From contig JAAZBR010000271.1 in NCBI GenBank assembly GCA_012513735.1, forward strand, positions 1 to 5,625: DNA of 5,625 nucleotides. Reading direction: 5' to 3'. The translations under genes and the position numbers were made by a program. How positions within the stretch are numbered: position 1 is the stretch's first letter; each line of letters opens with the position of its first letter. The notes below the pieces were generated by a model. It saw only the letters and a list, made by a program, of their open reading frames with translations, searched no databases and had not been told where the DNA came from. Below, piece after piece: positions 1-5,193 of the stretch. This DNA is from Clostridiales bacterium (lineage in GTDB: Bacteria; Bacillota; Clostridia; Christensenellales; Aristaeellaceae).

Positions 1-333
1 CAGGGCACCTTTATGCAGGAGATCGCCCAGATACTCAACCTGACCAACATTTTTGAAGACATCGACGGCTGGAAGGAGGTCAGCGCGGAGCAGGTGCTGT
101 CCCGGGATCCGGATTACATTGTGACCGTGGCCATGTACTTTGGCGAAGGCCCCACCCCGGTGGAAGAGATCAAGGGCCGCGCCGGCTGGGAAAACCTGAA
201 GGCACTGAAGAACGACGCCTTTTTCAACGCAGACAGCGATCCCTTTGCCCGTCCCGGCCCCCGGCTGCTGGACGCCGCCCAATCGCTGTACGATTTTGTA
301 TATGGTGCCCAGGCGGAAAACAACGCCGCCTGA
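1..333 (+). CDS. ABC transporter substrate-binding protein, C-terminal part (BtuF/FepB-like)
   Basis: The last 110 residues of a binding protein that captures a corrinoid, haem or ferric siderophore outside the membrane and delivers it to the permease encoded next. The reading frame is open from the first base, so the 5' end, including any lipoprotein signal, lies outside the window. The fragment matches the second lobe of the periplasmic binding protein family PF01497. It has a GTFMQEI helix near the start, then GW-EVSAEQVLSRDPDYIV, which is the typical 'W..VS.E.ll..nPD.Ii' stretch. A GWENLKALKND segment follows ('pgW..l.AvkngrV'), and then RPGPRLLDAAQSLYDFVYG, the conserved C-terminal 'RPGPR..dal..l' helix. 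It is the first of three co-directional transporter genes, 78 bases before the permease. Family assignment is strong. Ligand identity cannot be read from this half. Confidence 0.9.
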   Translation, partial: QGTFMQEIAQILNLTNIFEDIDGWKEVSAEQVLSRDPDYIVTVAMYFGEGPTPVEEIKGRAGWENLKALKNDAFFNADSDPFARPGPRLLDAAQSLYDFVYGAQAENNAA

Positions 334-345
334 GAGCCGCCGTTT

Positions 346-382
346 CCGGGGCCGCCCGCGCTGCTGCCATGGGTGGCCCCGG
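346..382 (+). promoter_or_regulatory. Strong intercistronic hairpin between binding-protein and permease genes
   Basis: The arm CCGGGGCCGCCC (346-357) pairs with GGGTGGCCCCGG (371-382), giving 12 base pairs with one G-U wobble and a 13-base loop. Only a weak pyrimidine run (CCTTTCT) follows, so it is a poor full terminator. It starts 12 bases after the binding-protein stop and ends 18 bases before the permease Shine-Dalgarno. By analogy with other binding-protein transporters, such a hairpin can protect the upstream mRNA or stop part of the transcription, giving more binding protein than permease. The pairing is seen directly; the role is inferred. Confidence 0.6.
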
Positions 383-411
383 CCTTTCTATATGGACTTT
401 AAAGGAGACAC

Positions 412-1431
412 ATGTCCCCACGCCGTGAAACCTTTGCCCCGCTCAGCTACTTGGTGTTCCTTCTGATCACGCTGGGAGTAGCCTTGTTGTGTATTTGCCT
501 GGGCAGCGTCTGGGTGCCCCCCGAGCAGGCCCTGGGGGCGCTTGTAGGCAACCCCGGGATCGAAGGCACCGCCCGCAGCATCATCATGGACCTGCGGGTA
601 CCCCGGGTGCTGGCAGTAGCCTTGTGCGGGGCCGGGCTGTCCCTGTGCGGGGCGGCCATGCAGGGCCTGCTGCGCAACCCGCTGGCGGACGGCAGCACGC
701 TGGGGGTATCCAGCGGCGCCTCCCTGGGCGCTGTGCTGGCGCTGGCCTTTGGTTTTACGCTGCCCGGCCTGCCCCAATTGGGGGTGATGGGCATGGCCAT
801 TGTATTTGCCTTCCTGTCGCTGCTGCTGATTCTGGCGCTGGCCTGGCGGCTGGATGCCAGCCTGTCCACCAACACCATTATCCTGATCGGCGTCATCTAT
901 TCCATGTTTATCAGCGCGCTGATGAGCCTGGTGATCGCCTTCTCCGGGCCCCGCCTGCACAGCGTGACCTTCTGGACCATGGGCTCCCTGGCCGGCGCCC
1001 AGTGGAACCAGGTGCTGGCCATGGCCGTGGCGCTGGCGCTGTGCAGCCTGGTGCTGCTGCGCCGGGGACAGGAGCTGAATGCCTTTGCCGTAGGCGAGGA
1101 TAACGCGCGCTCTGTTGGGGTGGAGGTGAAGCGTGTCAAACTGGAGGTGCTGATTGCCGTCAGCGTGCTGATCGGCGTGTGTGTGTCCATTGGCGGCACC
1201 ATTGGCTTTGTGGGCCTGGTGACGCCCCATGCCGCCCGGCTGATCGTGGGACCCAATCACCGCCGGCTGCTGCCGGCCACCCTGTTTCTGGGGGCCATCT
1301 TCCTGATGCTGGCGGATCTGATCGCCCGCACGCTGCTCAGCCCCACCGAGCTGCCCCTGGGCGTGGTCACGTCGCTCATTGGCGCATTGTGCTTTGTGAC
1401 GCTGTTCGCGCGGACAAGGCGGGTGAAATAG
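412..1431 (+). CDS. FecCD-family ABC transporter permease (BtuC/FepD-like)
   Basis: Membrane subunit of the uptake transporter. Two copies form the channel that passes the ligand from the binding protein into the cell, powered by the ATPase encoded next. The 339-residue length is normal for the family, and hydrophobic segments run through the whole protein (about ten expected). Landmarks in order: first membrane segment about 12-32; the conserved 'R-PR..a' followed by GLSLCGAAMQGLLRNPLADG (about 62-94) and LGVSSGASLGAVLAL; GEDNARSVGV (228-237); then GGTIGFVGLVTPHAARLIVG and HRRLLP (261-288), the region that contacts the ATPase. The ATG start is chosen because AAAGGAG (401-407) lies just before it. 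The stop is immediately followed by the ATPase start. Substrate could be cobalamin, haem or siderophore. Confidence 0.95.
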   Translation: MSPRRETFAPLSYLVFLLITLGVALLCICLGSVWVPPEQALGALVGNPGIEGTARSIIMDLRVPRVLAVALCGAGLSLCGAAMQGLLRNPLADGSTLGVSSGASLGAVLALAFGFTLPGLPQLGVMGMAIVFAFLSLLLILALAWRLDASLSTNTIILIGVIYSMFISALMSLVIAFSGPRLHSVTFWTMGSLAGAQWNQVLAMAVALALCSLVLLRRGQELNAFAVGEDNARSVGVEVKRVKLEVLIAVSVLIGVCVSIGGTIGFVGLVTPHAARLIVGPNHRRLLPATLFLGAIFLMLADLIARTLLSPTELPLGVVTSLIGALCFVTLFARTRRVK

Positions 1432-2184
1432 ATGCTTACAGTCAAGGGTCTTTCGGTCACGCTGGGAGGCAAGCCCATTCTGCAGAACATTCACTTTGAT
1501 GTGCAGCCCGGCCAGTGGCTGATGCTGGTGGGGCCCAATGGGGCCGGCAAAAGCACCCTGCTACATGCCCTCTCCCAGGGGGTGCCCTATCAGGGTGCCA
1601 TTGCCTTTGAGGGGCAGGAGGTGGCCCGTATGAAGGCCGCCCAGCGGGCCCGGCTGATGGGACTGCTAAGCCAGCGCCACGAGGTAGGCTATTCCTTTAC
1701 CGTGCAGGAGGTCATCCGCCTGGGGCGCTATGCCCAGCGCAGCCACTGGCAGGGCAGCGGGGAAGCGGATCAGCTTGCCGTGCTGGAGGCCGCCCGGGCA
1801 ACCGGACTGACAGAGCTGATGGACCACAGCGTGCTCACCCTGTCGGGCGGCGAACTGCAGCGGGTGTTCCTGGCGCAGATCTTTGCCCAGCAGCCGCGCC
1901 TGCTGCTGCTGGATGAACCGGCCAACCACCTGGATCTGCAGTACCAGGCCCAGGTGTTTGAAATGATCCAGGACTGGCTGCAACAGCCCAGTCACGCGGT
2001 GATCAGCGTAGTGCACGATCTCAGCCTGGCCCGCCGGTATGCCACCCGGGGACTGCTGCTCAATCGAGGACAGCAGGTTGCCTTTGGCGATCCCGGGGAG
2101 GTGCTGAGTGCCAGCCATCTGCAGGCCGTGTGGGGCATGGATGTGGCCGGCTGGATGCGTGATTTGTTGTCTGAATGGACCTAA
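1432..2184 (+). CDS. ABC transporter ATP-binding protein (BtuD/FepC/HmuV-like)
   Basis: Cytoplasmic ATPase that drives the FecCD-type permease; it works as a dimer. All nucleotide-binding motifs are intact in 250 residues: Walker A GPNGAGKST (34-42), Q-loop glutamine near 81, signature LSGGE (137-141), Walker B LLLLDEP (157-163), D-loop around 165-169, and the switch histidine in VVHDLS (H195). The start codon directly abuts the permease stop (TAG then ATG) and only a weak Shine-Dalgarno-like stretch precedes it (GGGTG at 1421-1425). Translation is therefore probably coupled to the permease. This type of subunit ends shortly after the ABC domain, as here. A Rho-independent terminator lies about 100 bases downstream, so this is the last gene of the operon. 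The ATPase does not reveal the substrate. Confidence 0.95.
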   Translation: MLTVKGLSVTLGGKPILQNIHFDVQPGQWLMLVGPNGAGKSTLLHALSQGVPYQGAIAFEGQEVARMKAAQRARLMGLLSQRHEVGYSFTVQEVIRLGRYAQRSHWQGSGEADQLAVLEAARATGLTELMDHSVLTLSGGELQRVFLAQIFAQQPRLLLLDEPANHLDLQYQAQVFEMIQDWLQQPSHAVISVVHDLSLARRYATRGLLLNRGQQVAFGDPGEVLSASHLQAVWGMDVAGWMRDLLSEWT

Positions 2185-2281
2185 ACCTTTCGCTGAGCGC
2201 AGCTTCTCTTCCCGTACAGCGTCCGTTTCACCTTCTCTTTCCCTGAGCATTTCCCAACCATCCTCTGTGATGAATATACCG

Positions 2282-2306
2282 CGGGGCAACTTGTCCCGAT
2301 TTTTTT
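2282..2306 (+). terminator. Rho-independent terminator of the ABC transporter operon
   Basis: CGGGGCA (2282-2288) pairs with TGTCCCG (2292-2298), a 7-base-pair stem with one G-U wobble and a 3-base loop. One A and a run of seven T (2300-2306) follow. It lies 97 bases after the ATPase stop and directly before the promoter candidate of the sigma-factor gene, separating the two transcription units. Confidence 0.8.
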
Positions 2307-2316
2307 GTATCCGGGA

Positions 2317-2346
2317 TTTACATATTGCCTGTCCGGTGCGTCTAAT
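2317..2346 (+). promoter_or_regulatory. Candidate sigma-A-type promoter for the ECF sigma operon
   Basis: TTTACA (2317-2322) and TCTAAT (2341-2346) each match the -35 and -10 consensus at five of six positions, with an 18-base spacer. Transcription would begin near 2353, leaving only about 15 bases before the start codon and placing the Shine-Dalgarno at the very 5' end of the mRNA. The -10 region also contains CGTC (2339-2342), a tetramer found in many ECF -10 elements. I see no convincing ECF -35 (GGAAC-like) at the right distance, so autoregulation is not shown. Confidence 0.45.
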
Positions 2347-2367
2347 AGGGTGAAGGGGGTGAAGCAC

Positions 2368-2886
2368 ATGCCGGTTGTTACGGGCCCGGACAACCACAAG
2401 GACGTACAGTTTGTGCGGCTGGTGGCGCTCTACGAGCGGCAGCTGCTGCGCATGTGCTATGTCTACCTTCATGACACAGGCCTGGCGGAGGACGCCGTGC
2501 AAGAGTGCTTCCTGAAGGCCTACCGCAGCATGGACAGCTTCCGGGGCGACAGCAGCGAAAAAACCTGGCTGATGCGCATTGCCATCAACACCTGCAAGGA
2601 CATGCGTCGTACTGCCTGGTTCAAACTGCGTACCCGCAGCGTCCGCCTGGAGGACCTGCCCGACACCGCCCTGCCCGTAAGCCCGGAAGATAGCCTGCTG
2701 ACCCTGGAAATCATGCGGCTGCCACAAAAGCTGATGGAGGCGGTGTTGCTGTACTACTACCAGGGCATGACCGTCTACGAAATTGCAGAGCTGCTGGGCA
2801 TCTCAGCCCCCTCGGTATCCACCAGGCTGCAAAAGGCCCGCCGGCGGCTGCACAACGCATTGAAAGGAGAGCCTACTGATGAATGA
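2368..2886 (+). CDS. ECF-family RNA polymerase sigma factor
   Basis: A 172-residue sigma factor with only regions 2 and 4, as is usual for extracytoplasmic-function sigma factors. It recruits RNA polymerase to a stress or envelope regulon. Region 2 covers about 15-82: FVRLVALYERQLLRMCYVY, then the core-binding DAVQECFLKAYRS and the WLMRIAINTCKDMRR helix. Region 4 covers about 115-165: LPQKLMEAVLLYYYQGMTVYEIAELLGIS, then a helix-turn-helix recognition helix SAPSVSTRLQKARRRL. The ATG at 2368 is preferred because AGGGGGTG (2354-2361) is well placed. In-frame GTG codons at 2350 and 2359, and a TTG at 2305 inside the terminator, are less likely starts. The stop overlaps the next start by 8 bases, the usual layout for a sigma/anti-sigma pair. 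The signal and regulon are unknown. Confidence 0.92.
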   Translation: MPVVTGPDNHKDVQFVRLVALYERQLLRMCYVYLHDTGLAEDAVQECFLKAYRSMDSFRGDSSEKTWLMRIAINTCKDMRRTAWFKLRTRSVRLEDLPDTALPVSPEDSLLTLEIMRLPQKLMEAVLLYYYQGMTVYEIAELLGISAPSVSTRLQKARRRLHNALKGEPTDE

Positions 2887-4159
2887 GCATGACATCTGGA
2901 TGAACCGGATCGCGCCGGCGCTGGACAGGCGGCTCTCCGGCCTTGTGGAAAAACCATCCACCGCGCAGGCTGTCCTGCGCATTGCGAAAGGAGAAGATAC
3001 TCCCATGAAAAAGAAACTATCCTTCACCCTGGTGCTGGCCATTATGCTGGCTTTGGTTCTGGCTGGGGTCGCCTTGGCCGCCGGTTTGGGCGTGTTCGGC
3101 CAGTTTGCCGATAATGAGCAGCGCAAGCAGCGCATGGAGAAGCTGGACACCCATGCCCGCGCCTATGATGCCCAGGTGACCATTCCCTCCGCTTCCCCTG
3201 CCATGCCCTTACCGGCGGAGGACGACTACCAGCGGCTGGTGAAGGCACAGTATGACCGGGCCTTCCAGTTCACCCTGGAACAGGCCTATGTAGACAAAAC
3301 AAGCTTGTACTTTTCCTACACCCTGCAGCATCAGGATGCGGAACCGGTGTTTGGAGAGGGCCTGCCCACCGGCGCTTTTGAATGGCAGGACATGCCAGGG
3401 GCACGGTGGGCCGATACCTACAGCATCGGCGACGGGCAGGATGACCGGAAATACGCCCAGTGGCTTGATGGCCATGAAGGCGGCAGCTACATCATTCACC
3501 ACAACGTCGGCGTAGGCGACGGCGCCAACCTGAAGGACGGCACGGTGCTGGATATCATCGACGGCGACAGCCGCAGAATGGAAGACGGCAGCATCCAGGG
3601 CTATATGGAATGCCAGCTGCCCGAGAATCTTCCCCAGGGTGAGGAACTGGACATCCAGGTGGACCTGTTCTACGGCAGCACGGTCATCTACCAGGATAAG
3701 CAGGGGGTGCGCACCGCCTACGTCACCCGCCCGGACAACCGGGGCATTGAATATTTCGACTTCACCGTGTTCAGGGACGGCACCACCACCTCTGTCAGGG
3801 GCAGGCGCAGGGATATCCCCTCCCCCGATGGCAAAACTTTTGCCGAGGCCTTCCTGTCCATCAGCCAGGTGGATGCCAAGGGGCATGTGCGGCTGCATGT
3901 GCCGAAAAGCTGGACCCAGGTGTGGAACATGCTGGGTGATGGGGACGGCCCCAAGACCACCGACTACATTATGGACTTTGTGCTCTACGCCGATGGCACG
4001 GCCTACCCCAACCGGGATGGCGGGGTGACGGTGGTAGACGACACCCACTTAAACATCGGCCTGCGCTTTGACCTGCCCCGGGATGCAAAGAAGCTGATCC
4101 TGCGGCCCATCTACCGACATTCGGGCGAGAAGGCCGAGGCGGACATCGTGCTGGAGTAA
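2879..4159 (+). CDS. Probable membrane anti-sigma factor with large extracellular domain (DUF4179-like)
   Basis: Likely partner and sensor for the preceding sigma factor. The 426 residues divide into a short cytoplasmic head (1-42) with an amphipathic stretch IAPALDRRLSGLV, a single membrane segment (about 47-70, after KKK at 44-46), and a long extracellular part (about 71-426). The outer part begins with a charged, helix-like linker (79-92) and continues with beta-rich sequence. The stretch FQFTLEQAYVDKTSLYFSYTL (129-149) resembles the start of DUF4179 domains of clostridial anti-sigma proteins; this is recalled from the family, not searched. There is no zinc-binding HxxxCxxC, so it is not a classical zinc anti-sigma factor; the only cysteine is at 245. 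AAAGGAG (2863-2869) supports the chosen start inside the sigma gene. A terminator follows the stop. The anti-sigma role rests mainly on topology and overlap. Confidence 0.78.
   Translation: MNEHDIWMNRIAPALDRRLSGLVEKPSTAQAVLRIAKGEDTPMKKKLSFTLVLAIMLALVLAGVALAAGLGVFGQFADNEQRKQRMEKLDTHARAYDAQVTIPSASPAMPLPAEDDYQRLVKAQYDRAFQFTLEQAYVDKTSLYFSYTLQHQDAEPVFGEGLPTGAFEWQDMPGARWADTYSIGDGQDDRKYAQWLDGHEGGSYIIHHNVGVGDGANLKDGTVLDIIDGDSRRMEDGSIQGYMECQLPENLPQGEELDIQVDLFYGSTVIYQDKQGVRTAYVTRPDNRGIEYFDFTVFRDGTTTSVRGRRRDIPSPDGKTFAEAFLSISQVDAKGHVRLHVPKSWTQVWNMLGDGDGPKTTDYIMDFVLYADGTAYPNRDGGVTVVDDTHLNIGLRFDLPRDAKKLILRPIYRHSGEKAEADIVLE
2987..3007 (+). promoter_or_regulatory. Internal Shine-Dalgarno and ATG within the anti-sigma gene
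   Basis: A second AAAGGAG (2987-2993) lies 11 bases before an in-frame ATG (3005-3007, codon 43). Starting here gives MKKKLSFTLVLAIM, which looks like a signal peptide: three lysines, a hydrophobic core and an ALA-A cleavage-like site at residues 65-68 of the long form. Use of this start would make a secreted or membrane form without the cytoplasmic sigma-binding head. The spacing is rather long, and the upstream start has a good site of its own. Confidence 0.35.
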
Positions 4160-4180
4160 CCCGCACATAGCACCGGAACG

Positions 4181-4206
4181 GGGGCGGGAAGTTTCCGCCC
4201 CTTTTT
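4181..4206 (+). terminator. Rho-independent terminator of the sigma/anti-sigma operon
   Basis: GGGGCGG (4181-4187) pairs with CCGCCCC (4195-4201), with a 7-base loop and five T (4202-4206) directly after. It begins 22 bases after the anti-sigma stop codon. Confidence 0.85.
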
Positions 4207-4218
4207 CATGCGGTCTTT

Positions 4219-4379
4219 ATACTGATGTAAAACTTTAATGCATCCAAAGCGGTGTGGGCTTTTGCTCCACTGCAAGGAGCAGACGTGGGAGGCGTAGTGG
4301 CGCTACGCCGACCGAGCAGCCGACGCAACAGGGGGCAAAAGAACCAGCGCGACGATGCGTTAAAGTTTGGAATCAGTAT
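4219..4379. repeat. 161-base imperfect palindrome, possible MITE or structured RNA
   Basis: The outer arms (4219-4244 and 4354-4379) are 26 bases each and inverted, matching at 22 positions. One of the four differences would be a G-U pair in RNA and the other three form one internal loop. A middle stem pairs 4259-4268 with 4332-4341 (10 pairs, one wobble). An inner stem pairs GGCGTAG (4291-4297) with CTACGCC (4303-4309). All three share a centre at about 4299-4300. A side hairpin TGCTCC/GGAGCA (4263-4268, 4276-4281) could compete with the middle stem. TA dinucleotides sit symmetrically near both ends (4220-4221, 4377-4378), as for TA-targeting elements, but they lie within the arms and so cannot be called a target duplication. 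No transposase is present. Confidence 0.65.
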
Positions 4380-4419
4380 TACATACGCTTTTCGTAATAA
4401 CAAGGAAAACACGATCCGC

Positions 4420-4447
4420 TTGGCGAAAGAGAAAGGGGTGGTATATG
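4420..4447 (+). promoter_or_regulatory. Weak promoter candidate for the phosphatase gene
   Basis: TTGGCG (4420-4425) and TATATG (4442-4447) are 16 bases apart, each matching the sigma-A consensus at four of six positions. Transcription would start near 4454. A separate promoter is expected because a strong terminator lies upstream, but this is only the best candidate I can see. Confidence 0.3.
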
Positions 4448-4475
4448 GCTGTGTGGCAGTGTCCGTAGTGGCCGG

Positions 4476-4500
4476 CCTTCCGCCATGACCAGGAAGGAGA
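4476..4500 (+). promoter_or_regulatory. Ribosome-binding site of the phosphatase gene, within a possible hairpin
   Basis: AAGGAGA (4494-4500) lies 4 bases before the ATG at 4505 and fixes that start. CCTTCC (4476-4481) is perfectly complementary to GGAAGG (4492-4497), with a 10-base loop, so the Shine-Dalgarno can be paired in the mRNA. The stem is short (6 pairs) and may be chance, since a pyrimidine run pairing with a purine-rich site is easy to obtain. Confidence 0.45.
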
Positions 4501-4504
4501 GCAT

Positions 4505-5113
4505 ATGATCATCATCATGACGCGCCATGGGCAGACCGAAGGCAACGCCCAGCGTCGCTATGTGGGGGCCACGGACATGCCTCTGTCGGAGGAGGGTCTG
4601 CGGCTGACCCGGGCAGGGCAGCAGATGGGGGATATTGGCCGCGTGTATGTAACGCCGCTACAGCGCACCCAGCAGACCTCCCGCATCCAGTACCCATCGG
4701 CAGAACTGGTGGTGGTGGATGACCTGCGGGAGATGAACTTCGGCATTTTTGAAGGCCGCACCTATGACGAACTGGATGAGGATCCAGTCTTCCAGGCATG
4801 GATGGTGGACGGTGGTATGCAGCCCATGCAGGATGGCGAAGGCCGGTTGGGGTTCAGCATCCGCGTACGTGATGCATTGGCCCGCCTGATCCGGGAGGCC
4901 CACAGCCGGGGGGAGGAAAAGCTACACATCGTGGCCCATGGCGGTACCATCATGGCGCTGATGTCCCTGCACGCACTGCCCGAGCAACCCTATAACAAAT
5001 GGTGGATCGAGAACCTGCAGGGATACCGCGTCACGCTGGACCCGGCCACCTGGCAGTCAGACAGCAAGTTTCTCACCACAGAACCGGTGGATCTGGGCCT
5101 GAAACAGAGCTGA
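4505..5113 (+). CDS. cobC: Histidine phosphatase family protein, probable alpha-ribazole phosphatase (CobC-like)
   Basis: A 202-residue cytoplasmic phosphatase of the phosphoglycerate-mutase-like superfamily. CobC removes the 5'-phosphate from alpha-ribazole phosphate (or adenosylcobalamin phosphate) while the lower nucleotide loop of vitamin B12 is assembled. Catalytic parts visible: RHGQTEGN with R7 and the phosphate-accepting H8, the second arginine R54 in PLQRT, the proposed general acid E76 in LREMNFGIFEG, and H145 in VAHGGT. The stretch YVGATDMPLSEEG (19-31) and the FGIFEGRTYDEL...FQAW segment (79-99) resemble clostridial CobC proteins more than glycolytic mutases, which are also longer. 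Methionine 5 is an alternative start, but the Shine-Dalgarno favours 4505. No cobalamin-synthesis genes adjoin it, so the specific substrate is uncertain; the fold and active site are not. Confidence 0.85.
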   Translation: MIIIMTRHGQTEGNAQRRYVGATDMPLSEEGLRLTRAGQQMGDIGRVYVTPLQRTQQTSRIQYPSAELVVVDDLREMNFGIFEGRTYDELDEDPVFQAWMVDGGMQPMQDGEGRLGFSIRVRDALARLIREAHSRGEEKLHIVAHGGTIMALMSLHALPEQPYNKWWIENLQGYRVTLDPATWQSDSKFLTTEPVDLGLKQS

Positions 5114-5140
5114 CGGGCAGCCCTCCGGCCAATACGCAGC

Positions 5141-5177
5141 GCACCCCCTGAGCGAAAAGCCGCTTCGGGGGTGCTTT
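5141..5177 (+). terminator. Hairpin terminator between convergent genes
   Basis: GCACCCCC (5141-5148) pairs with GGGGGTGC (5167-5174), and the stem continues inside, after a T/C mismatch, with a G-U pair and AGCG/CGCT around a 6-base loop. Only TTT follows on the plus strand, and no T run follows on the minus strand, so it is a moderate terminator for the phosphatase gene. It may also slow transcription from the opposing gene, whose stop is at 5194. Confidence 0.6.
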
Positions 5178-5193
5178 GCTGAAAATTGCAAGT

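Larger units (their letters stand above)
4160..4504 (+). other. 345-base stretch without a convincing gene
   Basis: This gap between the anti-sigma and phosphatase genes holds, in order: a terminator (4181-4206), a 161-base imperfect palindrome (4219-4379), a more AT-rich spacer with a weak promoter candidate (4420-4447), and a small hairpin over the next ribosome-binding site (4476-4497). Open frames crossing it on both strands mostly translate the palindrome and have no supported start. Confidence 0.7.

Noticed and set aside
388..1494. Long minus-strand open frame of 368 codons opposite the permease
   Set aside because: It is a shadow of GC-rich codons. The product is dominated by Gln, His and Gly with no domain, while the plus strand encodes an intact FecCD permease.
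2305..2367. TTG at 2305 as start of the sigma factor
   Set aside because: It lies in the T run of a terminator, has no ribosome-binding site and would add 21 residues not typical of ECF sigma factors. The ATG at 2368 has a good site.
1666..2727. Minus-strand open frame of 353 codons across the ATPase, the gap and the sigma gene
   Set aside because: It runs antisense to two well-supported genes and has no plausible start. Only the gap portion is mentioned, as a weak curiosity.
3209..4048. Minus-strand open frame of 279 codons opposite the anti-sigma gene
   Set aside because: Shadow frame of low-complexity hydrophobic sequence, antisense to a gene with good start, overlap and terminator context.
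4252..4488. Plus-strand frame of 78 codons within and after the palindrome
   Set aside because: It starts at a GTG with no Shine-Dalgarno, and much of it is just translation of the palindrome. The matching minus-strand frame (4206-4412) is rejected for the same reason.
4380..4504. Cobalamin riboswitch upstream of the CobC-like gene
   Set aside because: The leader is short and I find no B12-box-like sequence or other conserved riboswitch landmarks.
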